Made by a program: the position numbers and the translations under genes
NCBI RefSeq assembly: GCF_004916975.1
Contig: NZ_STGQ01000001.1
Coordinates: 2,653,939-2,717,938, forward strand
Reading direction: 5' to 3'
Origin: Paenibacillus dokdonensis
Lineage (GTDB): Bacteria; Bacillota; Bacilli; Paenibacillales; Paenibacillaceae
DNA: 64,000 bases
In this document: piece after piece, positions 46,797-54,828 of the stretch
Layout: each line of letters starts with the position of its first letter
How positions within the stretch are numbered: the first letter of the stretch is position 1
The notes under the pieces: model-generated
Seen by the model: only the letters and a program-made list of their open reading frames with translations
Told to the model about the DNA's origin: nothing
Databases searched by the model: none

Positions 46797-46886
46797 AAGC
46801 GAGTGGGAAAGATTCTCGGGTTTTCCCAGCCTTACATAAGTCGAGCCATTCGGAAAATGGAATATAAAATAGCCAACTCAACGTAG
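46797..46886 (+). pseudogene. C-terminal HTH relic
   Basis: 29 codons ending in TAG: KRVGKILGFSQPYISRAIRK then MEYKIANST. It resembles a helix-turn-helix as in sigma region 4 or the C-terminus of the AbrB-like protein at 37559. As there, it is followed directly by an inverted repeat with a T tract (ATAGCCAACT...AGTTGGTTAT). No start or upstream part. Confidence 0.4.
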
Positions 46887-47088
46887 TTGGTTATTTTTTG
46901 TTTCTGGCTTCGAACGTAGGAAGGGCGCTGCAGCCAACTATGTTATTCCGGATCGAGGAGAATCCCTTTTTCCATTTGTCGTCTTCTCTATACAGATGAT
47001 GACGAGTAAGGATATTCAGCGTTATCAACCTAACGGGCAGATTACTGGAAATGATTATCCTCATTTATGGGAAACCTTATCTTAGAAA

Positions 47089-47262
47089 GTGAGGGGTAAA
47101 ATTATAAGGAAATTGTTCGTGTTGCTCATTCTCTGTCTCCTGGCTTGTGACTTCACTGCTAAAGTATCCCGAACTAATTCTAATGCGCAAGTGTTTAGTA
47201 TGACGGCAAATGAAATTCAAACATCCTATGTAAAATGGGGCCTAGATTTAGATGGAAGCTGA
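47089..47262 (+). pseudogene. Lipoprotein gene relic, 5' part
   Basis: From GTG 47089 the frame gives a basic start, a hydrophobic stretch and a lipobox (KLFVLLILCLLACDF), then SNAQVFSMTANEIQTSYVKW and a stop at 47262. Together with the next fragment this looks like one decayed exported protein. The ribosome site (GAGGGG) overlaps the proposed start, so the true start is unclear. Confidence 0.4.
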
Positions 47263-47311
47263 ATAAGTCAAGGAATTAATTCGCTTGTCGTCATATTACG
47301 AAAAGTAAAAA

Positions 47312-47530
47312 GATATAAAACCGTATCGTGGTCCTTTTCCAAAAGGAGGGCCATTTCAAGTAAGCATAACCACGAAATTAAATGAACTTTTCACTTTTAC
47401 AGTTGGTGTTGGTGGAGAAGGGTATGTCCTTTTCCCTGGATGGAAGGTGCACCTGCCGGAATTTCATGAATTTATGAAGCCATTTATCGCTCGAAGAGCC
47501 ATTGAAGCTAAGAATCACATGTTAGAGTGA
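47312..47530 (+). pseudogene. Gene relic, 3' part
   Basis: A frame without a start reads PYRGPFPKGGPFQVSITTKL, TFTVGVGGEGYVLFPGWKVH, FMKPFIARRAIEAKN and stops at 47530. No family recognised; consistent codon use suggests it was coding. Confidence 0.4.
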
Positions 47531-47665
47531 TTTAACTAATAGGGACATGATGGTTGAGTATCTGTTTTACGATAAAGGGCTGCGGCACAGCTCCTTTACT
47601 TCTGTAATAAAGTCTGACACTGATTGGCTTATACCTCTGGTTAGCTATCTTACAATAAAGGGAGC

Positions 47666-48044
47666 AAATCCATTTACTTTTTGTGTACAGGCAATTCCTG
47701 CCGGAGCCAGATGGCCGAAGGGTGGGCAAAGAAATACTTGGGTGATGAATGGGAGGTAAACAGTGCCGGTATTGAAGCACATGGCTTGAACCCTCGCGGT
47801 GGAAGCGATGGCGGAAGTTGGCATCGACATTTCCGACTAAACCCTGATATCATTGATCCGGAGCTACTGAATACGGCTGATCTCGTCGTTACCTTATGTG
47901 GAGACGCCGCTGATCGCTGCCCGATGACACCACCTCAAGTGGCAGAGAGCACTGGGGTTTTGATGACCCTGCTAAGGCGCAGGGAACAGAAGAAGAGAAA
48001 TGGCTGTGTTTCAACGAGTCCGTGACCAAATTGGGGCGTCAAGA
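47666..48044 (+). pseudogene. arsC: Arsenate reductase arsC (thioredoxin-coupled), frameshifted
   Basis: All main blocks of the Bacillus-type ArsC appear in order but in different frames: [20 protein letters not shown] (P-loop CTGNSCRS with the catalytic Cys), [31 protein letters not shown] (second redox Cys), [26 protein letters not shown] and [10 protein letters not shown]. At least three frameshifts, near 47793, 47945 and 48000. Not functional. No other ars genes are seen nearby. Confidence 0.85.
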
Positions 48045-48063
48045 ATTATGTCCACTTCAAAAT

Positions 48064-48201
48064 ATGAAAAAACTTAGTTCAGATGAAACATCACATTTAC
48101 CAATGAGATTGGCACTTAATGGCGAAGCAGATGATAGGCTGGCTGCTGAACAATATCTTAGAGAATTAAAGATATTGTCCACAATCAGAAATAATTATTA
48201 A
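48064..48201 (+). CDS. Small ORF, hypothetical
   Basis: 45 residues, charged, likely helical ([18 protein letters not shown]). No clear ribosome site. It is followed at once by a perfect terminator, which supports it as the end of a transcript, perhaps the tail of a larger lost gene. Confidence 0.3.
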   Translation: MKKLSSDETSHLPMRLALNGEADDRLAAEQYLRELKILSTIRNNY

Positions 48202-48205
48202 AAAT

Positions 48206-48237
48206 AAAAACAACTCGGGATAACCCGAGTTGTTTTT
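48206..48237 (+). terminator. Terminator
   Basis: Perfect stem ACAACTCGGG/CCCGAGTTGT (48210-48219, 48224-48233), ATAA loop, TTTT tail; A-rich upstream flank makes it potentially bidirectional. Confidence 0.85.
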
Positions 48238-48280
48238 ATATTCTTTTAATTGACGTACAATGAATGGAAACGGATGGTAA

Positions 48281-48322
48281 TGGGGCCACATTTGTGTCAT
48301 TTATGGGGTCAAATTTGTGTCA
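48281..48322. repeat. REP-like units, locus C
   Basis: Two direct copies, TGGGGCCACATTTGTGTCA (48281-48299) and TGGGGTCAAATTTGTGTCA (48304-48322). They are the reverse complement of the units at 16931-17040, with one or two changes. They lie about 110 bases from the end of the XerS-like gene. Confidence 0.6.
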
Positions 48323-48431
48323 TTAGTCATCCGACAATTTTCCATTAACGGAATTGTTCAACTTTCCTGACATATGTACAAAATACGAGTTTTGTGAAAT
48401 TGTATAAAGTAAACCGCATAACAGCACGGTT

Positions 48432-49502
48432 TTACCGGTCCATATTATTCACTGCATTTCTCATCTCTTCATCTGTTAAGTGTGTATAAATCATGGTCGT
48501 CTGTATCGATGAATGCCCCAATTGATTTTTTAATCGCGGTACATCGTTATTCTCCAGGTGGTACCGTGTCGCAAAAGAGTGTCTTAAGGAATGCACCGTC
48601 AACGCCGGCTTTCCAAAAGCTGCAGCGTACTTTTCAATTAACTTCTCAATTGATCTTGGTGTTAACCGCCGGCTTTTTCCTTTACGACCAATTGGCGCTG
48701 CTATAAACAAATAATTTTCGGATTTTTCCGCTTCGTAACGCGTTTCTCTGATCTTCAGGTAATTTTCCAAATCAAGCAATGCTTGTTGGCTAAAATAAAC
48801 ATATTGCTCTTTATTGCCTTTACGCAATACACGAACCAAACCTTTATTCATATCCAAATCTTCAACGTTGATTCCTGCGACTTCAGACAATCTGAGTCCG
48901 GATCCCAGGATCAAAGATACAATCGCCGTATCCCGTTCACGATTAAATTCATGAAAACGAAATATTCTAAGGTTGGATTGATTCAGCACACCATAATCAT
49001 GGGCGACAAATTGCCGGAATATTTCAAAATCGTCTTCACGGAGTATTTTGCCTTCAATGCGGTTAGCGATCGTTTCCTGGGTTTCCTTAACCGAGTTAAA
49101 TTCGATTTTGGCCATGACATTACGCTGTATATATGGCTTTAAATCCGAAGTTTCCGCATTATTTTGCAAATAATCAAACAGTGATTTTAACGCAGACAGC
49201 TTGCGATTAATGGTGTATTTGGTATTACCAAGTTGATACTCCAAAAACGATAAAAAACTTTCAACCTCACGAACCGTTAAACTTTCTAATGAAGTTAATG
49301 AAACTTCTTTACGGGTTGCTGCCGAAAATTTCTCCGAAACGAGCCAATCAAAAAAGATAATGTAATCGTGACAATAATTCAGGAGCGTTGTAAGCGACAA
49401 TTTGCGCTTGCGGCTATCTATGTATTCAGTGACGTACCAAGGTAACTCGGTTAATTTATCGTCAATCCGATTCATGTAATGTGATTTTATGCTTTTATCC
49501 AT
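48432..49502 (-). CDS. XerS-like tyrosine recombinase
   Basis: 356 residues, the same length as streptococcal XerS, the single-protein chromosome dimer resolvase, and like it in the start LPWYVTEYIDSR. N-terminal SAM-like core-binding domain (about 15-120), catalytic domain (about 170-350): first Arg in GSGLRLSEVAGI, Lys in RKGNKEQYV, HxxR in HSLRHSFATR, His in LGHSSIQTT and the nucleophile Tyr in MIYTHLT. All catalytic residues present. ATG 49502 has GGAGGG 11 bases upstream. A dif-like sequence lies just upstream at 49547. It could equally be an integrase of an accessory element. Confidence 0.88.
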   Translation of the reverse strand: MDKSIKSHYMNRIDDKLTELPWYVTEYIDSRKRKLSLTTLLNYCHDYIIFFDWLVSEKFSAATRKEVSLTSLESLTVREVESFLSFLEYQLGNTKYTINRKLSALKSLFDYLQNNAETSDLKPYIQRNVMAKIEFNSVKETQETIANRIEGKILREDDFEIFRQFVAHDYGVLNQSNLRIFRFHEFNRERDTAIVSLILGSGLRLSEVAGINVEDLDMNKGLVRVLRKGNKEQYVYFSQQALLDLENYLKIRETRYEAEKSENYLFIAAPIGRKGKSRRLTPRSIEKLIEKYAAAFGKPALTVHSLRHSFATRYHLENNDVPRLKNQLGHSSIQTTMIYTHLTDEEMRNAVNNMDR

Positions 49503-49546
49503 AATCAGAACCCTCCTTATAATATTATCATAATATATTCATTATT

Positions 49547-49574
49547 TATTCGTCAAATTATTATTTTACGTAAT
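49547..49574. other. Possible dif-like recombination site
   Basis: Arms TATTCGTCAAA (49547-49557) and TTTTACGTAAT (49564-49574) around a six-base spacer; as inverted arms they agree at 7 of 11 positions. The 11-6-11 layout and position upstream of xerS mirror the difSL site of streptococci. Pattern match by eye in AT-rich DNA. The rest of 49503-49865 shows nothing. Confidence 0.3.
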
Positions 49575-49865
49575 TATAATGGATTGCTAGCTACGGTCAT
49601 CTTTCTATCTGAACTTGATCTTTGACAGTTTCAGAGGTCCTAACTAAATTGGCTTCTGATACCTCTCATTTGCATCAACCATTACCGCCAAGACTTGCTA
49701 TTTCAGCTTCATCCAATAATTCTACCTAATTCGTTGTTAGATCAAACAAACAATGTCCCTTTACATGGAGTTTTGATTCATAAGAACAGACGTTTTCCAT
49801 CGATTTGTCCATTTTTGTAATTCATGTACCGACACTATTATTTACCTTTCACATAAGAAATCCCC

Positions 49866-50375
49866 TCAAAACGAGGGGCATGCACCTCTGATCTTGTTTA
49901 TTAATCTTTCCGGGCAGCATTCTACATGTTTTGATAACATGCCTCCCTTTCTTTGACAAGTTTCTAGCTTCACAGCGTATTTATTAGAGAATACCATCAA
50001 GGCTGCAATTCGTGAGGCTACTTTTAAACGATCTTTAGCTCTCATGCTTCCTGTATTTCGAGATGCCACTCTGCTTTCATTTGTTTCTTCACAGAGAAGC
50101 TCACAGCCTTTCATATACAATTCCTTCTGCGTAGATGGAAAACTACCCTGTCGTATATAAAGATTAAAGAGAAACTTTAATGTGATCGGCTTAATTGCAA
50201 GTGGAATTACTTCCTTCTCCCATATTTCATTCATGAACTTATCAGCATCTATACCTAGTTCAGTTGCTGCATAATATACATCCACTCTTCGCAATGGAAC
50301 TAACTCAATGATCTGGATGTTATCCTTTCTTAGAGTATGAATTTCCTCCAGAATTCTCGATACTTGGTAATGCAT
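49866..50375 (-). pseudogene. NACHT/STAND-type NTPase fragment
   Basis: 169 codons, with the frame open to about 50456 but no start there. The middle reads IELVPLRRVDVYYAATELGI, then PLAIKPITLKFLFNLYIRQG and LYMKGCELLCEETNESRV. This fits the helical stretch after the NTPase core of large bacterial NACHT/STAND proteins, many of which are defence proteins. The P-loop part and most of the C-terminal region are absent; those proteins exceed 1000 residues. ATG 50375 is the first in-frame start but has no good ribosome site. Confidence 0.5.
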
Positions 50376-50540
50376 CCTGTAAAGCTTATTCCATTGCCCT
50401 ACATCCGTAAATTTAATGAGAATGTTGTTCCTTTTGGTCTTAAACTTTCCGGAGTGTTATTTATCTTGAACATTTAATTCTCAAATGATAATATTTAATG
50501 TGTTATTTTGGATTAAATTATACATATATTGGGGTGCCAA

Positions 50541-51248
50541 ATGAAATTCTTAAAGCTTTTTACCATCTGTTTATCCATATTTGCTGTGGTACTCATAGGG
50601 ACAGTCCTATACATCAAACTAGTCGATCCAGATATCATAGTAATGAATAACAGGCCAAACACTTTGGCATCTCCTCCAGTGACACATAATAATGTGGATA
50701 CCACTGTGAAACAGAAGTCATTGGAACCGTCACCGGATGATACAGCTGAAGCTCCATCGTCTATTCAACCTGAGCCTTCTAAGGTTGTACCAGTATCTAA
50801 TCAACCCGAGCCTTCTGAAGCCGTGCCATCGTCAACATCCAAACCTAACAATGTGCAGCCAACGCCGAATCCACCAAGCGCAAGTAATGAATTGATCATA
50901 CCGGCTCCAAGTTCAAAGTCTGATCCAAGCACTCACATTATCGGTAGATGGAAAGTTGCTACTAAACCGAAGGTGAGCATTGAGTTTTTTCAGGATGGCA
51001 CGTTTACAAAGGGAACTTATCATGGTAAAAAAGATTACAACGAATTTTCGGGTACATATTCTTTTAGCAGTAACTCGCGTTTGAAGCTACAGTATGAGAA
51101 ATGGACAATAGAGCTTCCTTCAGGCTATAAAAATACGCGCGCGGATGATTCAAGTCATGTGTTCGATATTACCATTGAAGGCAATGAACTTGTAATTCCC
51201 GATGCCGTAGAAGTATTCGGTGACACCGTACTGGTTAAAGTCAATTAA
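50541..51248 (+). CDS. Membrane-anchored protein with Pro/Ser-rich linker, hypothetical
   Basis: 235 residues: one N-terminal membrane helix (LFTICLSIFAVVLIGTVLYI, about 5-24), then about 100 residues rich in Pro, Ser, Glu and Asn with two similar QPEPS..VPVS-like units, then a small beta-rich domain from about 140 (HIIGRWKVATKPKVSIEFFQ, FSGTYSFSSNSRL). The GRWK...F..DGT pattern resembles lipocalin-like DUF domains of Gram-positive secreted proteins. ATG 50541 follows GGGGTG. Single gene with its own terminator. Confidence 0.7.
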   Translation: MKFLKLFTICLSIFAVVLIGTVLYIKLVDPDIIVMNNRPNTLASPPVTHNNVDTTVKQKSLEPSPDDTAEAPSSIQPEPSKVVPVSNQPEPSEAVPSSTSKPNNVQPTPNPPSASNELIIPAPSSKSDPSTHIIGRWKVATKPKVSIEFFQDGTFTKGTYHGKKDYNEFSGTYSFSSNSRLKLQYEKWTIELPSGYKNTRADDSSHVFDITIEGNELVIPDAVEVFGDTVLVKVN

Positions 51249-51285
51249 AAAAGCTATGTTCATTGCAAAAACAGAATCAAATAAT

Positions 51286-51323
51286 AACCCGCCCCTCTTT
51301 ACTAGAAAAGGAGCGGGTTTTGT
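51286..51323 (+). terminator. Terminator
   Basis: AACCCGCCCCT/AGGAGCGGGTT stem (one mismatch) and TTTTGTT tail, 40 bases after the stop. Confidence 0.8.
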
Positions 51324-52123
51324 TATCTATAATCCCGTTTCGGTAAACGGAGCCAAACCTTTGTGTAAGATCAATTTCAATAACGTCAGCTTGCAGCTTA
51401 GGTGTTTTTTCAATGTTACTAAGGGGTCTTGACTACCTCAAGACAGGGATTTTACATTCACTTATCCTTTACTCTCAATTTCCACCAATCTCTTCTCCCC
51501 ATGCCGACCAACTCGTACAATTCGCGAACGCATCTGATAAATGAACCCGTTACCTCGGCCTTTCATATCATCTTAATTATATGTGTCACAATATATATAA
51601 ATATTATTTTTGTGTTTATATCATAAAGGAAAACAATATGGCCAGTATCATTTAGCTTAAATTACTCATCATCATACATTTTTTACCTGTTGTTGCCTTT
51701 CTTTATACTTTGCTATTTCCTTTGTTCTTAATCTTTTTTTCCTCATTATTATCATCTATTGTTATTATTAAGTTCATTTAATTCGTTCTAGTCATGTTGT
51801 TCATCATTTAAGTATTGGATCTTCAGAATCATCAGTTATCAAACTGATCTTAATAATCAATATCCTAATAATTCATCCTTTACTTAATTAACTTTTAAAA
51901 GTTTACTCTCATGATGATCAGCTGTCATTGAAGCTTAACTGCTAATATAGGAAAAGATGACGTAATCAACCCAAGTTAACATAATATTATTTACGTTATC
52001 TTTATTCGGCGATTTAAAATAAAAGCCCTCCCCTTTCGATTATTTAACCACATTTAATAATAGTATTTGAACCGGCTCTATCCATCATTTTATCAATTGG
52101 GCACGTCTTCCCAAGACAAAAAA
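51324..52123. other. AT-rich intergenic region, no gene seen
   Basis: About 800 bases, very AT-rich, with runs of TTATT and TCATC. The short frames here have no ribosome sites. Nothing identifiable. Confidence 0.4.
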
Positions 52124-52157
52124 GAAGCAGGAAACAGCATAAACTGTTTCCTACTTC
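52124..52157 (-). terminator. Terminator of the ccpN-ppsR-glpX operon
   Basis: 14-bp stem GAAGCAGGAAACAG/CTGTTTCCTACTTC with one mismatch, loop CATAAA; on the - strand it is followed by TTTTTT. Confidence 0.85.
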
Positions 52158-52177
52158 TCTTCATTATCATGAGATCG

Positions 52178-53152
52178 TTACATCGCAGCTTCAGTCAAAA
52201 TCTCTTGCGGAATAGGCATTTTATGAATGGTACGCAGGAAGCTGATCGTTTGGTTTTCGGAATGCATAATAACGGAATGGGTCTCTGCTTTCTGATTCGG
52301 CAGGTAACGCACGCCATTAAGGAGATCTCCAGGAGTTACGCCGGTTGCCACGAACAGCACGCTTTCACGGCCTACCATGTCTTCCATGCTCAGCAGCTGG
52401 CTTGAATCAGATATTCCCATTCGTTTGCAGCGTTCCACTTCTTCAATACCATCCGGCAGCAGGCGCCCTTGCATTTCACCACCCATACATTTCAGTGCTG
52501 CAGCGGCAAGAACACCTTCAGGAGCGCCTCCTGAACCTACATACATATCGACTTCACTTTCGGTTGCTGCTTCAATGGCACCCATAACATCTCCGTGACT
52601 TAAGAGCTTGATGCGGACACCGGCAGCTCGAAGTACAGCAATGATCTCACGGTGACGGTCCCGATCCAGAATCGATACTGTCATATCCGATAAAGGCTTA
52701 TTCAAAATACTTGAGGCTTTGGCAAGGGTGGTTTCAATGGGATCGTTAAGAGATAAGTGACCGGCTAGCATTGGCCCAACAGCCAGCTTCTCCATATAGA
52801 TGTCCGGAGCATGCAATAAATTACCTTCCGGAGCTGCAGCAATAACCGAAATGGCATTATTCAGCCCGCTAGCGACCGTTTCAGTGCCTTCCAACGGATC
52901 TACCGCGATATCGATTTTAGGTCCAAGGCGATTACCAACTTTTTCTCCGATATACAGCATTGGAGCTTCATCCATTTCACCTTCTCCAATAACGACAGTT
53001 CCATCTATAGCGACGGAGTTCAATTTACTCCGGATTGCCGTTGTTGCTGCGTCATCTGCGCTGTTCTTATCGCCTCTTCCCGTCCAGCGGGCCGAATCGA
53101 TTGCGGCTTTCTCCGTAATACGTACCAACTCCAAAGCTATATGATGTTCCAT
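52178..53152 (-). CDS. glpX: Class II fructose-1,6-bisphosphatase GlpX
   Basis: 324 residues, the usual GlpX length. Converts fructose-1,6-bisphosphate to fructose-6-phosphate in gluconeogenesis. Motifs: AAIDSARWTGRGDKNSAD (about 14-31), VIGEGEMDEAPMLYIGE (about 53-69) with metal-binding acids, the DPLEGTE phosphatase signature (about 85-91), and GSGGAPEGVLAAAALKCMGG. ATG 53152 follows GGAGGGAAAAG. It is the last gene in an operon with ccpN and ppsR, a logical place since the first gene encodes the gluconeogenesis regulator CcpN. Confidence 0.95.
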   Translation of the reverse strand: MEHHIALELVRITEKAAIDSARWTGRGDKNSADDAATTAIRSKLNSVAIDGTVVIGEGEMDEAPMLYIGEKVGNRLGPKIDIAVDPLEGTETVASGLNNAISVIAAAPEGNLLHAPDIYMEKLAVGPMLAGHLSLNDPIETTLAKASSILNKPLSDMTVSILDRDRHREIIAVLRAAGVRIKLLSHGDVMGAIEAATESEVDMYVGSGGAPEGVLAAAALKCMGGEMQGRLLPDGIEEVERCKRMGISDSSQLLSMEDMVGRESVLFVATGVTPGDLLNGVRYLPNQKAETHSVIMHSENQTISFLRTIHKMPIPQEILTEAAM

Positions 53153-53180
53153 TTCTCTTTTCCCTCCATCTTCTTCATCT

Positions 53181-53984
53181 TTAAAAATGTTGCATAATCA
53201 GTCCTGCGGTTTCTTCAATGGCCTTATCCGTCACATCTATGACCGGACACCCTAAAGAATCATATAATGATTGCGCATATTTCAGTTCATCCTGTACACG
53301 TTCTAACGAGGCATAATGGACATCCACCGGAAGTCCCAAGGCCTTGAGACGCTCGGAACGGATTTTAACCAACTGCTGCGCATCGATCGTCAATCCGAAT
53401 ATTTTGCCGCTGTTAACTTCCCGTAATTGAGCAGGAGGTGTCAGTTCTGGTGCAACAGGATAGTTGACGACCTTTTTCCCTTTATGGGCCAGAAATATCG
53501 ATAACGGTGTTTTCGACACGCGCGATACGCCAAGCAGAATAATATCCGCTTTAAGAACAGCGCCGACATCCTTGCCATCATCGTTGTTGACTGCAAACTC
53601 AACGGCTTCGATCCTGCGGAAGTAGTCTTCATCTAGTCTGTGCAAGAGTCCCGGTAACCGTTTTGGGGTATCGTTAAAAGTGTCAATCACAGCTTGCATC
53701 ATCGGGCCCATGATATCGACGGTGCGGACTTGAAGCCGAATAGATTCTTCCTTTATGGCTTCTCTAAGTTCCGGTTGAACGATGGTGTAAATCACCATGC
53801 CTCCACGGCTGGATACTTCCTCCATGAGCCGGGTAATCTCATCTTCATGCCGAACGTTCATGATTCGTTTGATTTCTGTGTTCATTAGCTCAAACTGTCG
53901 AAGGGTCGCCAAGGCTACTGCTTCTGCAGTCTCGCCGATCGCATCCGAGCAAATGGCTATAACACGAGTTGACGCCTGTTTCAT
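53181..53984 (-). CDS. ppsR: Pyruvate,phosphate dikinase regulatory protein (PPSR/YqfL)
   Basis: 267 residues. Bifunctional ADP-dependent kinase and Pi-dependent phosphorylase that switches PPDK or PEP synthase off and on. It shows the family P-loop GVSRVSKTPLSIFLA (about residues 151-165) and the start VIAICSDAIGETAEAVALA, and DYFRRIEAVEFAVNNDDG, all conserved in DUF299. ATG 53984 was chosen: GGGAGGAATGGG precedes it and the preceding gene stops 13 bases upstream; the frame to 54077 would run into ccpN. The ccpN-yqfL pair is conserved in Bacillus. Confidence 0.95.
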   Translation of the reverse strand: MKQASTRVIAICSDAIGETAEAVALATLRQFELMNTEIKRIMNVRHEDEITRLMEEVSSRGGMVIYTIVQPELREAIKEESIRLQVRTVDIMGPMMQAVIDTFNDTPKRLPGLLHRLDEDYFRRIEAVEFAVNNDDGKDVGAVLKADIILLGVSRVSKTPLSIFLAHKGKKVVNYPVAPELTPPAQLREVNSGKIFGLTIDAQQLVKIRSERLKALGLPVDVHYASLERVQDELKYAQSLYDSLGCPVIDVTDKAIEETAGLIMQHF

Positions 53985-53997
53985 CCCATTCCTCCCA

Positions 53998-54639
53998 CTA
54001 ATTCTCTGCGAGCATTTCAAGTAATTTTCTGATGATATTGGTTTTGGAAATCCGTCCAACCACGTTAACGTCCCCATCTTGCCCAGAGGATACAGGTACC
54101 ACGACCGGCAAGCTGTCGATCTGATGCGTAATAATTTTCCGGGCTGCCTCCATAACAGAGTCCTCAGGAGATACTGTCACGACATTAGCTCTCCGTGTCA
54201 TGATAAAGCTCACAGGCATGGCGGATGCCGCGGCATTACCGAGTGTTACCTTCAGCATATCTTTACGTGATACAATCCCTACGAGCTTCCCTTCTTCATC
54301 GGTGACAATGAGATGGCCTACATTTTCCAGAAACAAGGTCACCACTGCATCATGTATGGTTGTCGTTTCGCGGACAATGACAGGTACTCCGTGAATATCC
54401 CCAACCTTCATGTCAAACAGATTCTGCTTATTCTCATCTTCCGTTATTTTTCGGGTTCCCGGAAAATATCCGACTTTAGGTTTAGCATCGATGTAATCCA
54501 GACTAACCAGGATAGACAGATCGGATCTGATGGTTGGACGGGTTAAATTCAGCATCTCGGCGATTTGTTCGCTCGTTATTGGAGCATGTTTCTTGATGAT
54601 ATCCAGAATTTCCAATTGACGGGAAGTCAGCTTAATAAT
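53998..54639 (-). CDS. ccpN: CcpN-type HTH/CBS regulator of gluconeogenesis
   Basis: 213 residues from the proposed start; B. subtilis CcpN has 212. N-terminal winged HTH (LTSRQLEILDIIKKHAPITS, EQIAEMLNLTRPTIRSDLSI), then two CBS domains (DAVVTLFLENVGHLIVTDEE, GIVSRKDMLK; later MEAARKIITHQIDSLPVV, VGRISKTNI). Represses gluconeogenic genes in the presence of glucose. The only ATG in frame (54687) lies inside a likely promoter. GGAGAGGGGG at 54645-54654 is five bases ahead of ATT at 54639, which would be a rare AUU start codon. If ATG is used, the protein is 229 residues. Confidence 0.88.
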   Translation of the reverse strand: MIKLTSRQLEILDIIKKHAPITSEQIAEMLNLTRPTIRSDLSILVSLDYIDAKPKVGYFPGTRKITEDENKQNLFDMKVGDIHGVPVIVRETTTIHDAVVTLFLENVGHLIVTDEEGKLVGIVSRKDMLKVTLGNAAASAMPVSFIMTRRANVVTVSPEDSVMEAARKIITHQIDSLPVVVPVSSGQDGDVNVVGRISKTNIIRKLLEMLAEN

Positions 54640-54663
54640 GAATTCCCCCTCTCCAGTGCAATG

Positions 54664-54717
54664 ATTTATTTCTGTATAATACGTCATATATAACCAATAA
54701 TCAATATATAATACGTC
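54664..54717 (-). promoter_or_regulatory. ccpN promoter with paired 11-bp repeats
   Basis: On the - strand TTGATT and TATTAT are separated by 17 bases, a good sigma-A promoter, with the -10 box at about 54674-54679. Two direct repeats GACGTATTATA (complement at 54675-54685 and 54707-54717) are exactly 32 bases apart, about three helical turns, one covering the -10 box. TATGACGTATT there is close to the CcpN consensus TRTGHYATAYW (recalled from the literature), suggesting autoregulation. Confidence 0.55.
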
Positions 54718-54761
54718 CTATATTTTATTTGATTATATTTTTCGATGATAAATAGGTATGA

Positions 54762-54808
54762 AAAAAGACTTCTCAACCATTCATAATCAACGGTAGAGAA
54801 GTCTTTTT
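54762..54808. terminator. Bidirectional terminator
   Basis: Perfect 13-bp stem AAAAAGACTTCTC/GAGAAGTCTTTTT with a 21-base loop. It lies upstream of ccpN and downstream of nothing on the + strand; on the - strand it ends the GH29 side only if read in reverse, so its main role is unclear, but it insulates the ccpN operon from upstream. Confidence 0.65.
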
Positions 54809-54828
54809 ACATTATCTACGATATGCCG

